A stretch of 64,000 nt of DNA, taken from Microbispora amethystogenes (GTDB lineage: Bacteria > Actinomycetota > Actinomycetes > Streptosporangiales > Streptosporangiaceae). Below, piece after piece: positions 56,973 through 64,000 of this stretch. How positions within the stretch are numbered: position 1 is the first letter of the stretch; every line of letters starts with the position of its first letter. The notes under the pieces were generated by a model. The model made no database searches. It had not been told where the DNA came from and saw only the letters and a program-made list of their open reading frames with translations. The DNA lies in contig NZ_BOOB01000040.1 in assembly GCF_016863015.1 (NCBI RefSeq), positions 27,442 to 91,441 on the forward strand. The letters are read 5' to 3'. The translations under genes were made by a program, and so were the position numbers.

Positions 56973-58508
56973 TCAGCCTTTCTCGACGGGCGGGCAGGAG
57001 GGGATGCGGATGCGGAACACCGCACCGTGCCCGGGCTCGCTGTCCGCCGTGATGGTGCCGCCGTGCGCCTGGACGAGGGCGGCGGCGATCGACAGCCCCA
57101 GCCCGGTGCCGCCGGAGTCGGCCCGGCTGCGGGCGGGGTCGGCGCGGTAGAACCTCTCGAAGACGCGGCCGGCGTCGCCGGGCGCGAGACCGGGCCCGTC
57201 GTCGGCCACCTCGATCACCGCGACCGGGCCCGGCAGGGTGCCCACGCCGACGCGGAAGGCGGTGCCCTCGGGCGTGTGACGCAGGACGTTGCTCACCAGG
57301 TTGCCGACGACCTGCCGCAGCCGCGCCTCGTCGCCGAGCACCCGCACCGGCCGGTCCGACCCGTCCAGCCGGAACAGGTCGATCTCCCGGTCCGGCGCCA
57401 GGGTCTGCGCGTCGAGCACCGCTCCCGCCGCGAGGCTGAGCACGTCGACCGGGCGGCGTTCGAGCGGGCGCTGCTGGTCGAGCCGCGCGAGCAGCAGCAG
57501 GTCGTCCACCAGCAGGCCCATCCGTACGGCCTGGTCCTCGATCCGGCGCAGCAGCATCTCGGGATCCTGCGACCGCTGCTGCCGGTACAGCTCGGCGTAG
57601 CCCCGGATCGAGGTCAGCGGCGTACGCAACTCGTGGGACGCGTCGGCCATGAAGCGGCGCATCCGCTCCTGTGACGCCTCCCGCTCCCGGAACGCCGTCT
57701 CGATCTGGGTGAGCATCCCGTTGATGGACCGGCCGAGCCGGCCCATCTCCGTGCGCTGGTGGCGGGGCGGGACACGCCGCGACAGGTCGCCCGCCGCGAT
57801 GGCCTCCGCCGTCCGCTCGATCTCCCCGAGCGGGCGCAGGCTGTGCCGTACGAGCCAGTAGCAGGCGACGCCGAGCGCGACGACCACGGCGAGGCCCACG
57901 CCGGTGACGATGAGCACGAGCCGGGAGACCGTGCCGTCGATGTCGGCGAGACTGACCGCGGCGACGCGGAAGCGGCCGCGCCGCTCCTCGCGCACGACGA
58001 TCCCCCGCCACCGATCCCCCGTGGGGGACTCCACCGTGAACAGCCACTGCCCGCGGTCGGCCCTGGGCTTGGGCAGCACGGGCGGGTCGGAGTTCGGTGG
58101 CTCCTGCACCGTGTGCAGCAGCCTGCCGTCGTCGTCGAGCAGGACGATGTAGAAGAAACCGAACTGCCTCGGCGGGCGCGAGAACGTCTCGGCGTCCGTT
58201 TCTCTGCCCGGCTCTCTGTCCGGGTCTCTCGGCCGCGACGCGGAAGGCGGCTCCGACGGGCGCCGGGCGAACGCCGAGAGCTGCGCGTCGACCCGGTCCA
58301 CCAGATAACCCCGCAGGAGCTGTACGGCGAAGCCCCCGGTCAGCGCGATCGCCAGCGTCACGAGCAGCAGCGTCCCCGCGACGAGCCGCAGCCACAGCGG
58401 GGTCCGCGCGGCCCGCCGCCGAAGCTCGCGGACGCCGAGCAGGCGCAGCCTCCGGCTCGCCCGGGTCAGGGCGCGGAGCCGCTCACCCACGCGGCGCACG
58501 GAGGACAT
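56973..58508 (-). CDS. Two-component sensor histidine kinase
   Basis: 511 residues. Two membrane helices (LVAGTLLLVTLAIALTGGF; LVLIVTGVGLAVVVALGVAC) flank a ~130-residue sensor region. HAMP, the H-box MADASHELRTPLTSIRGYAE and the ATPase domain (QVVGNLVSNVLRHTPEG, DDGPGLAPGD, GGTGLGLSIAAAL) follow. All catalytic boxes are intact. The start overlaps the response-regulator end by 26 bp; a slightly later start is possible. It belongs to the MacAB-like export operon. Confidence 0.93.
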   Translation of the reverse strand: MSSVRRVGERLRALTRASRRLRLLGVRELRRRAARTPLWLRLVAGTLLLVTLAIALTGGFAVQLLRGYLVDRVDAQLSAFARRPSEPPSASRPRDPDREPGRETDAETFSRPPRQFGFFYIVLLDDDGRLLHTVQEPPNSDPPVLPKPRADRGQWLFTVESPTGDRWRGIVVREERRGRFRVAAVSLADIDGTVSRLVLIVTGVGLAVVVALGVACYWLVRHSLRPLGEIERTAEAIAAGDLSRRVPPRHQRTEMGRLGRSINGMLTQIETAFREREASQERMRRFMADASHELRTPLTSIRGYAELYRQQRSQDPEMLLRRIEDQAVRMGLLVDDLLLLARLDQQRPLERRPVDVLSLAAGAVLDAQTLAPDREIDLFRLDGSDRPVRVLGDEARLRQVVGNLVSNVLRHTPEGTAFRVGVGTLPGPVAVIEVADDGPGLAPGDAGRVFERFYRADPARSRADSGGTGLGLSIAAALVQAHGGTITADSEPGHGAVFRIRIPSCPPVEKG

Positions 58509-59172
58509 AGCCCACGCCGCGCAGGGTGTGGATCAGCTTCGGCTCGACCGCGTCCACCTTGCGCCGCAGATAGGAGACGTACGACTCGACGACGTTGCGG
58601 TCTCCGCCGAAGTCGTAGTGCCAGACGTGGTCGAGGATCTGCGCCTTCGACAGCACCCGGCCCTGGTTCGCCATGAAGTAGTGCAGCAGCTTGAACTCGG
58701 TGGGCGAGAGCCGCACCGGCGCGCCGCACCGCCACACCTGGTGGGACTCCTCGTCGAGCTCCAGGTCGGCGACGCACAGCCGGGCGGGGAGCGGGCCGTC
58801 CGAACGGGTGCGGCGCAGCACGGCCCGGATCCGGGCGAGCACCTCCTCCAGGCTGAACGGCTTGGTCACGTAGTCGTCGCCGCGGCCGAGACCGGCGAGT
58901 TTGTCCTCCGCGGCGTCCCGCGCGGTGAGGAACAGCACGGGGATCCGCCGTCCCGTCAGGCGGAGCCGGTCGGAGACCGCGAAACCATCCAGGTCGGGCA
59001 GCATGACGTCGAGCACGATCAGGTCCGGACGCGCCTGGCCGGCGAGCTCCACCGCCTCGCGCCCGGTCCCCGCGGTGATCACCTCGAACCCGGCGTACCG
59101 CAGGCTCGCGGACAGAAGCTCCCTGATGTCCGGCTCGTCGTCGACGACCAGCAGACGGCCCTCGGTGGTCAC
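58483..59172 (-). CDS. OmpR-family response regulator
   Basis: 229 residues. Receiver: LLVVDDEPDIRELLSASLRY, phospho-acceptor in LIVLDVMLPDLDG, FLTARDA, and YVTKPFSLEEVLARI. Winged helix: VRLSPTEFKLLHYFMANQGR and VVESYVSYLRRKVD. It overlaps the DUF5666-like gene by 4 bp and the kinase by 26 bp, so the three are made together. It probably controls the export operon. Confidence 0.95.
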   Translation of the reverse strand: MTTEGRLLVVDDEPDIRELLSASLRYAGFEVITAGTGREAVELAGQARPDLIVLDVMLPDLDGFAVSDRLRLTGRRIPVLFLTARDAAEDKLAGLGRGDDYVTKPFSLEEVLARIRAVLRRTRSDGPLPARLCVADLELDEESHQVWRCGAPVRLSPTEFKLLHYFMANQGRVLSKAQILDHVWHYDFGGDRNVVESYVSYLRRKVDAVEPKLIHTLRGVGYVLRAPRG

Positions 59173-59795
59173 GAGCCCGCCCTCCTGCCGCCGGGTGTGC
59201 CCTGGGTGACGGAGGTGGCCGCCACCTGCCCCTCCGCGTCGGCGGTCCCGGCGACGGTGACGAAGCTGCCCGGCTCGATGTCCGCGAGCTTGCCCGCCCG
59301 GGTCACCTGGACGCGGGTGTCATGGGAGGTGATGACCGTGACCACCCCACCGCTCATGGTCTGGACGTAGATCTTGTCGCCGTCGACCAGCTTCACCGTG
59401 CCGAAGGTCATGCCACCCGCTCCGCCACCGGCGTTCCCGGTTCCGTCTCCGGCGCCTCTGCCCGCGCCTCCGAACGCTCCGCCTCGCCCGTACCCGCCGC
59501 CTGCGGCGCCCTGGCCGGCCTGACCGCCCGCCTGACCACCACCGGCCTGGCCACCGGCGGGGCCCTGGCCCCCGCCGAACGCGCCCGCTCCGGCCGCGCG
59601 GCCCGGCGTCGAGCCGCCGAAGAGCTTGTGCGCCTGGATGCCGAGGAGCAGCCCGGCCACCAGCAGGACGCCTCCGGCCAGGGCCAGGGTCACCTTCGAC
59701 GCGCCCGCCCGCGCCGGATGCGCCGCCAGCACCTCCTGGAGGTCGTCGCCGAACGGCGAACTCTCCAGAAGCTCCTCTGTGTCGTGTCTGCTCAC
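59169..59795 (-). CDS. DUF5666-like membrane-anchored protein
   Basis: 208 residues from GTG 59795 with AAGGGAG upstream. A cytoplasmic N-terminus (SRHDTEELLESSPFGDDLQE) is followed by one helix (VTLALAGGVLLVAGLLLGI) and a long Gly/Ala/Gln stretch (GGQAGGGQAGGQAGQGAAGG). A small beta domain comes last (GTVKLVDGDKIYVQTMSGGV, IEPGSFVTVAGTADAEGQVA), typical of DUF5666 domains. These often accompany MacAB-type exporters in actinomycetes. Function unknown. Its stop overlaps the response-regulator start. Confidence 0.72.
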   Translation of the reverse strand: MSRHDTEELLESSPFGDDLQEVLAAHPARAGASKVTLALAGGVLLVAGLLLGIQAHKLFGGSTPGRAAGAGAFGGGQGPAGGQAGGGQAGGQAGQGAAGGGYGRGGAFGGAGRGAGDGTGNAGGGAGGMTFGTVKLVDGDKIYVQTMSGGVVTVITSHDTRVQVTRAGKLADIEPGSFVTVAGTADAEGQVAATSVTQGTPGGRRAGS

Positions 59796-59821
59796 ATCCG
59801 TCTCCCTTCGGTGGGTCCGCG

Positions 59822-59881
59822 GCTCGGGGGGTCTCTGCTCGGGGGGTCTCTGCTCGGGGGGTCTCTGCTCGGGGGGTCGCT
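59822..59881. repeat. 15-bp tandem repeat upstream of the DUF5666-like gene
   Basis: GCTCGGGGGGTCTCT occurs four times (last as GCTCGGGGGGTCGCT) in the 97-bp gap after the ABC permease stop. It is non-coding with the starts chosen here. Copy-number change would alter spacing between permease and downstream genes. Confidence 0.85.
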
Positions 59882-59892
59882 GTTGAGGGTGG

Positions 59893-61191
59893 TTATTCGA
59901 ATCGCAGGGCCTCGATCGGCCGCAGCCCGGCGGCGCGGTTGGCGGGATAGCTGCCGAAGAACAGGCCGATCGCGACCGACACACCCAGCGCCAGCGCGAT
60001 CGAGGCCGGCACGATGACCGGGCGTACGCCCGCGATCGTGAACTGTGCGCCGACGACCGCGATCAGCACGCCCAGCAGGCCGCCGACCAGGCTGAGCATC
60101 GTCGCCTCGGCGAGGAACTGTCCCAGTATCGCCCCCCTGGGCGCGCCGATCGCCTTCCGGATGCCGATCTCCCGGGTCCGCTCGGTGACCGTGACGAGCA
60201 TGATGTTGGTGATGCCGATGCCGCCGACGAGCAGGCTGATCGCCGCCACCGCGCCGAGCAGGACCGTGAACGTCGCGGTCGCCGCGCTGACCGTCTCCTG
60301 CAGGGTCGCCTGGTTGAGGATGCGGTAGTCGGCGCCCGCCGCGTTCGTGATCCCGTGCCGCTGGTCGAGCACCCCGGCGATCTCGCTCTGCGCCGCGTCG
60401 ACCGTCTCGGCGCTCCTGGCCTGCACGAGGATCTGTCCCAGCGGCCCGAACCCGGTCAGGCTCTGCTGTACGGCGGGCAGCGGCGCGATCGCCAGGTCGT
60501 CGGCGTCCTGGAACCCCGACGATCCGGCCTCCTTGAGCACGCCCACGACCGTGAACGGCACGCCCGACACGGTGATCTGCCGGCCGACCGGATCGACCGC
60601 CCCGAACAGGTCCTCGGCCACCGTGTGCCCGATGACCACGACCTTCCGGGCGGCGAGCACGTCGTCGTTGTAGAAGTAGGCGCCCTTGACGACCGGCTTG
60701 TTCGACGTCTCGAAATAGCTCGGATAGGTGCCGACGAACTGCCCGATGGCGTGGCTCGCCCCCTCGTACGTCGCGGTCTGGGACTGGGCGGTCACGACCG
60801 GCGAGACGCTCTTGACGGAGGGGGCGTTCGCCGGGTCGGCCAGCGCCCGCGCGTCGTCCAGGGTCAGGTCTCTGGCCTGGGTGCGGGGACCGGTGTTCTG
60901 CCGTGCGCCCTGGCCGCCCCCGGCCCCGCCTCCACCGCCTCCGCCGAGGAGCCGGGCGGCCACTCCGCCGGGGCCGCCTCCGCCACCCGAGGTGGAGGGC
61001 GTGACGGTCAGCGAGTTCGCCCCGAGCCGCTGGATGTTCTGCTGGATCTGCTGGGAGGACCCCTCGCCCACCGCGACCAGCAGGATCACCGCGGCGACGC
61101 CGATCAGGATGCCGAGCATGGTGAGCGAGCTGCGCATCTTGTTGGCGGCCAGGCCGCGCAGCGCGAAGCGCAGGACCTCCGCGGCGTTCAC
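59893..61191 (-). CDS. MacB-like ABC transporter permease
   Basis: 432 residues from GTG 61191, overlapping the ATPase gene by 4 bp. The first helix NKMRSSLTMLGILIGVAAVI is followed by an extracytoplasmic domain with a Gly-rich loop (GGGGGGGAGGGQGARQNTGP region) and QDADDLAIAPLPAVQQSL. Three C-terminal FtsX-type helices (FTVLLGAVAAISLLVGGIGI; MLSLVGGLLGVLIAVVG; IALALGVSVAIGLFFG) complete it. GIGITNIMLVTVTERTREIG is a MacB hallmark. It transduces ATP hydrolysis rather than forming a channel. Confidence 0.93.
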   Translation of the reverse strand: MNAAEVLRFALRGLAANKMRSSLTMLGILIGVAAVILLVAVGEGSSQQIQQNIQRLGANSLTVTPSTSGGGGGPGGVAARLLGGGGGGGAGGGQGARQNTGPRTQARDLTLDDARALADPANAPSVKSVSPVVTAQSQTATYEGASHAIGQFVGTYPSYFETSNKPVVKGAYFYNDDVLAARKVVVIGHTVAEDLFGAVDPVGRQITVSGVPFTVVGVLKEAGSSGFQDADDLAIAPLPAVQQSLTGFGPLGQILVQARSAETVDAAQSEIAGVLDQRHGITNAAGADYRILNQATLQETVSAATATFTVLLGAVAAISLLVGGIGITNIMLVTVTERTREIGIRKAIGAPRGAILGQFLAEATMLSLVGGLLGVLIAVVGAQFTIAGVRPVIVPASIALALGVSVAIGLFFGSYPANRAAGLRPIEALRFE

Positions 61192-62000
61192 GAGGCCACC
61201 TCGGCGAGCCGCGGCGGCGGGCCGCCGACCGGGGTGGTGCGCACGTCGTCCACGATCCGGCCGTCCATGAGGCGGACGACCCGCTTGGCGTGGGCGGCGA
61301 CCTCCTCCTCGTGCGTGATGAGGACGAGGGTCCGGCCGCTCGCGCTGAGCCGGTCGAAGATGTTCATGATGTCTCCGCTGGACGTGCTGTCGAGGGCCCC
61401 CGTGGGCTCGTCCGCGAGCAGCAGGGTCGGCGCGGTGACGAGCGCGCGGGCCACCGCCACCCGCTGCTGCTGGCCGCCGGAGAGCTCGTTGGGCTGGTGG
61501 TGGACCCTGTCGGCGAGGCCCACCCGGTCGAGCGCGGCCAGCGCCCGGCGGCGCCGCTCCGCGGCGTGCACCCCGCCGTACGCCAGGGGAAGCTCGACGT
61601 TGGCGAGCGCGCTCATCCGGGGGATCAGGTTGAACGACTGAAAGACGAACCCGACCTTCCGGTTGCGGACGATCGCCAGTCTCCGCTCGTCGAGGGCGCC
61701 GACGTCGGTGCCGTCCAGGTGGTAGGTGCCGCCGGACGGCACGTCGAGGCAGCCGATGATGTTCATCAGCGTCGACTTGCCGGACCCGGAGGCCCCCATG
61801 ATCGCCACGTAGTCGCCGCGCTCGGCCGTGAGCGACACCCCGCGCAGCGCGCGCACCGCGGTCTCGCCCTCGCCGTACACCTTGGTGACCTGGCCGAGGA
61901 CGAGCACAGGCGGCGGGGCGGGGGTCACCGGCAGGGCGGGATTCATCGGCGCGGCGGGGTTCATCCGCGGGCCAGGGTTCATCGGCGCGGCGGAGTTCAT
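61188..62000 (-). CDS. MacB-like ABC transporter ATP-binding protein
   Basis: 270 residues. Walker A IMGASGSGKSTLMNIIG, Q-loop VFQSFNLIPRMSA, signature NELSGGQQQRVAVARAL, Walker B TLLLADEPTGALDS and H-loop LVLITHEEEVA are complete. The LolD/MacB group pattern (GCLDVPSGGTYHLDG) fits. The first ~25 residues are a repeat of MNPAAP-type hexapeptides, an N-terminal extension that may mean the true start is further inside. Confidence 0.94.
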   Translation of the reverse strand: MNSAAPMNPGPRMNPAAPMNPALPVTPAPPPVLVLGQVTKVYGEGETAVRALRGVSLTAERGDYVAIMGASGSGKSTLMNIIGCLDVPSGGTYHLDGTDVGALDERRLAIVRNRKVGFVFQSFNLIPRMSALANVELPLAYGGVHAAERRRRALAALDRVGLADRVHHQPNELSGGQQQRVAVARALVTAPTLLLADEPTGALDSTSSGDIMNIFDRLSASGRTLVLITHEEEVAAHAKRVVRLMDGRIVDDVRTTPVGGPPPRLAEVAS

Positions 62001-63157
62001 CGGCCGTCCCCGCCGCCGCCTCTGCCGCCCCCACCCGCGCCACCGCCCGCACCCCCGCCGAAGCCGCGGCCGAACCCGCCTCCGCCGCCCGGGAACTGGA
62101 AGCCGCCGCCTCCGCCGGTCGTCGTGGCCTGGGGCCGGACCACCTGGTCGCCCTCCTGGAGCCCCGACTTGATCTCGGTGGTCGTGTCGCCCTTCAGGCC
62201 GGCCTCCACCCGTCTCACCACCTGCCTGCCGTTCTCCAGCACGGTCACCAGCGCCTGCCCGCCCGCCGTGGTGACCGCCGAGGACGCCACGGTGAGCACG
62301 TCGTCCGCCTTGCCCACCGTCACCCGGACCGTGGCCGTCTGCCCGAGCCGTACGGAGGAGGGGACGCCGGTCAGCGAGACCGTCACGGCGTACTGCACGA
62401 CGTTGTTGTTCGTCTGCGGTTGCGGGTCGATCACGGACACCTTGCCGGCGGCCGTCACCCCGGTGAGGGCGTCGAAGGTCACCGTCGCCGTCTGGCCGGT
62501 CTTGATCCTCGTGACGTCGGCCTCGGTGAAGTTCCCCACGATCTGCAACCGCGCGGGGTCGGCGATCTCGACGAAGCCGGTGGACCCGCCCTGCGACTGG
62601 GCCGACGACTGCGACTGCCCGCTCTGGGAGGAGGATCCGCCGGACCCCCCGCCCGAGGACCCGCCTTCCGAACCGTTGACCGCCGTGACGATCCCCGCGA
62701 ACGGCGCCTTGAGCACCGTCCCCGCCAGCGCCCGCTTCGCCGACCGGTAGGCGTTCCTCGCGTTGATGTACTGCGAGTAGCCCGAGGCCGTCGAGGTGTC
62801 GGCGTCATCGGCGGCGTCCAGGCTCGCCTTGGCCGCCTCCAGGCTCTCCCGGGCCGCCGTGTCGTCGAGCCGGGCGAGCACCTGGCCCTTCTTGACCCTG
62901 TCGCCGGTCTCGACCAGCACGTCCCGCACCGTACCGTTCGTGCCGAACGAGAGCGCCCGGGTGCGGGCGCTCTCCACGGAGCCGGACGCCGACACCGACG
63001 CGAGCACGGTCCCGCGGGCCACCCGGGTCGTCAGCGGCGCGGCCCCGGCGGAGGAATCGCCTCCCAGCGACGCCCAGGCCGCGGCGATCCCGCCGAGCAG
63101 GAGCACTGCCAGAACGCCGTTGATGACCAGCGTCCCGCGCTTCGTCGACAGCTTCAC
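61997..63157 (-). CDS. MacA-like periplasmic adaptor (HlyD family) protein
   Basis: 386 residues from GTG 63157; first gene of the operon. A membrane anchor (LVINGVLAVLLLGGIAAAWA) is followed by the biotinyl-lipoyl half-domains (VRDVLVETGDRVKKGQVLAR and VLKAPFAGIVTAVNG). They are joined by a short coiled coil and an extended SGGGSGGSSSQSGQ loop, then a beta-barrel (VTFDALTGVTAAGKVSVID). The tail is Gly-rich (GGGGGFGRGFGGGAGGGAG). In Gram-positive bacteria such adaptors assist MacB-type permeases in exporting peptides. Confidence 0.9.
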   Translation of the reverse strand: MKLSTKRGTLVINGVLAVLLLGGIAAAWASLGGDSSAGAAPLTTRVARGTVLASVSASGSVESARTRALSFGTNGTVRDVLVETGDRVKKGQVLARLDDTAARESLEAAKASLDAADDADTSTASGYSQYINARNAYRSAKRALAGTVLKAPFAGIVTAVNGSEGGSSGGGSGGSSSQSGQSQSSAQSQGGSTGFVEIADPARLQIVGNFTEADVTRIKTGQTATVTFDALTGVTAAGKVSVIDPQPQTNNNVVQYAVTVSLTGVPSSVRLGQTATVRVTVGKADDVLTVASSAVTTAGGQALVTVLENGRQVVRRVEAGLKGDTTTEIKSGLQEGDQVVRPQATTTGGGGGFQFPGGGGGFGRGFGGGAGGGAGGGGRGGGGDGR

Positions 63158-63301
63158 GACCCCGAACCTTGGCAAACCCCGCTTCGGGCAACCTCGGCCG
63201 ATGCTGAGGGTTTGCTGACAGTCCGCCTATAGGCCGCATCCACAGACAACTTTCAGGTACGGCCAAGCCACCGGTGACATGGCGTCAGCAGGATGACCGC
63301 C

Positions 63302-64000
63302 ATGAGATCGAGCGCCCCATACCGCGTCGGAGGGCTCGCGCTGGCGGGGATCGTCATCGCGAGCGTCGCCGTGATCTCCGCCACCGGCGACGACTCCTCC
63401 GGTACCGGCCGGATGTCGCTCGCCTCCGTCAGGCGGGGCACGGTCACGGCGTACGTCTCGGCGGCGGGCAACACGGTCGACACGGGGGTGCGCGATCTCT
63501 CCTTCGGGGCGGAGGGCGTGGTCGAGAAGGTCTACGTGAAGGTGGGAGAGAAGGTCCGCCGGGGCAAGGTCCTCGCCCGGATCGACGACACCATCGCCCG
63601 GGAGGACTACGAGGCCGCCAAGGCCGCCCTCGCCGCCGCCCGCGAGACCCTCGACGACGTCAAGAACGGCGCCGTCGTGTCTTCAGGCGCCGCCGTATCC
63701 TCAGGCGGCGCCGGGGCGGGAACCGGCGCGGCCGGATCCGCCCCTTCCGGCGGCAGCGGAACAGGCGGTGGAGCAGGAACCGGCGCGGCCGGATCGACCA
63801 CCGGCGCCCCAAGCGGTCGATCGCGCTCAGGCACGACCGGATCGGGCACGACCAGCGCAGGCACCACAGGAGCAGGGACGACCGGCGCAGGCACAGGCGC
63901 AACCGGCACAGGCACAACCGGCGCGGGCACGATTGGCGGGGGCACGATTGGCGGGGGCACGATTGGCGGGGGCACGATTGGCGGGGGCACGATTGGCGGG
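63302..64000 (+). CDS. Second MacA/HlyD-like adaptor, 3' truncated by window edge
   Basis: Starts at ATG 63302 and stays open to the window end (233 codons seen). A membrane anchor (VGGLALAGIVIASVAVISAT) is followed by RRGTVTAYVSAAGNTVD and the lipoyl half-domain EKVYVKVGEKVRRGKVLARI. A helix (EDYEAAKAALAAARETLDDV) leads into a very long Gly/Thr/Ala stretch ending in GTIGG repeats, where the paralogue has a short loop. It is divergent from the MacA-like gene. The second lipoyl half should lie beyond the window. Confidence 0.8.
   Translation, partial: MRSSAPYRVGGLALAGIVIASVAVISATGDDSSGTGRMSLASVRRGTVTAYVSAAGNTVDTGVRDLSFGAEGVVEKVYVKVGEKVRRGKVLARIDDTIAREDYEAAKAALAAARETLDDVKNGAVVSSGAAVSSGGAGAGTGAAGSAPSGGSGTGGGAGTGAAGSTTGAPSGRSRSGTTGSGTTSAGTTGAGTTGAGTGATGTGTTGAGTIGGGTIGGGTIGGGTIGGGTIGG
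63926..64000 (+). repeat. 15-bp minisatellite at the right edge, coding
   Basis: GGCACGATTGGCGGG occurs five times exactly (63926-63940, -63955, -63970, -63985, -64000) and continues to the window end. It encodes GTIGG repeats in the adaptor loop. Further looser GTTGAG-type units precede it from about 63830. Full length is not known because the window ends inside it. Confidence 0.93.

Noticed and set aside
54327..57674. 1100-codon plus-strand frame opposite the GTPase, lipoprotein and kinase genes
   Set aside because: No recognisable domain, extreme Arg/Gly/Ala composition, and three well-supported genes on the other strand.
1..64000. tRNA, rRNA, replication origin or phage integration site
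   Set aside because: I saw no tRNA-like cloverleaf, rRNA sequence, DnaA-box cluster or integrase gene; absence cannot be proved without a covariance search.

Overview
The window is high-GC DNA with actinobacterial codon use: many GTG starts, ATGA/GTGA gene overlaps, a complete cvnA-cvnB-cvnC-cvnD conservon, an ECF sigma factor paired with a CU044_5270-type membrane protein, and Ser/Pro-linked secreted carbohydrate-active proteins. It best fits a filamentous actinomycete, probably of the Streptosporangiaceae. That placement is inferred from gene content and style only.

Layout. 1-8.6 kb is a patchwork: the 3' part of a spore photoproduct lyase-family gene, a remnant of a glycerophosphodiesterase, a methyltransferase divergent from a TetR regulator across a large palindromic operator, a second methyltransferase, a VOC protein, an IS5-family element that ends 2 bp before a RelE-like gene, a HAD hydrolase, and a RibD/DHFR-like gene cut by an IS200/IS605-family element with tnpB. 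8.6-21 kb holds an oxidoreductase, an Ohr/OsmC protein, an LPMO, a metal-responsive ArsR regulator with a CDF efflux pump, an ECF sigma operon, a GT9 glycosyltransferase behind a GT2 remnant, a membrane-anchored multicopper oxidase and an SH3-repeat secreted protein. 21-31 kb holds an acetyltransferase, a GT-C type membrane protein, a sugar ABC importer and the conservon. 31-35 kb is a compact terpenoid operon: P450, class I terpene synthase and class II (DxDTT) cyclase. 35-46.5 kb holds an SGNH hydrolase with CBM2, a sialidase-like protein, an SDR, an EF-hand protein, an archaeal-type ATPase, and an IclR regulator followed by homogentisate dioxygenase and fumarylacetoacetase, then an L,D-transpeptidase.

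46.5-50.8 kb is a damaged two-component locus. The kinase carries a 4-bp duplication frameshift, and the neighbouring secreted-protein gene is interrupted by a second tnpB element. 50.9-52.4 kb is an NfeD/SPFH pair. 52.6-56.2 kb is a pair of membrane-anchored dynamin-like GTPases. 56.2-64 kb is a MacAB-like export and two-component operon, with a second adaptor gene running off the right edge.

The most striking observation is the pair of tnpB elements. Both sit directly after CTAC, both end in TCAA after the same hairpin, and both have a tnpB start that looks leaderless. Removing either restores the interrupted reading frame exactly. Their TnpB proteins differ clearly and both tnpA genes look dead. 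Several genes also carry in-frame minisatellites (12-45 bp units) in linkers, and three gene remnants are too short for routine gene calling.
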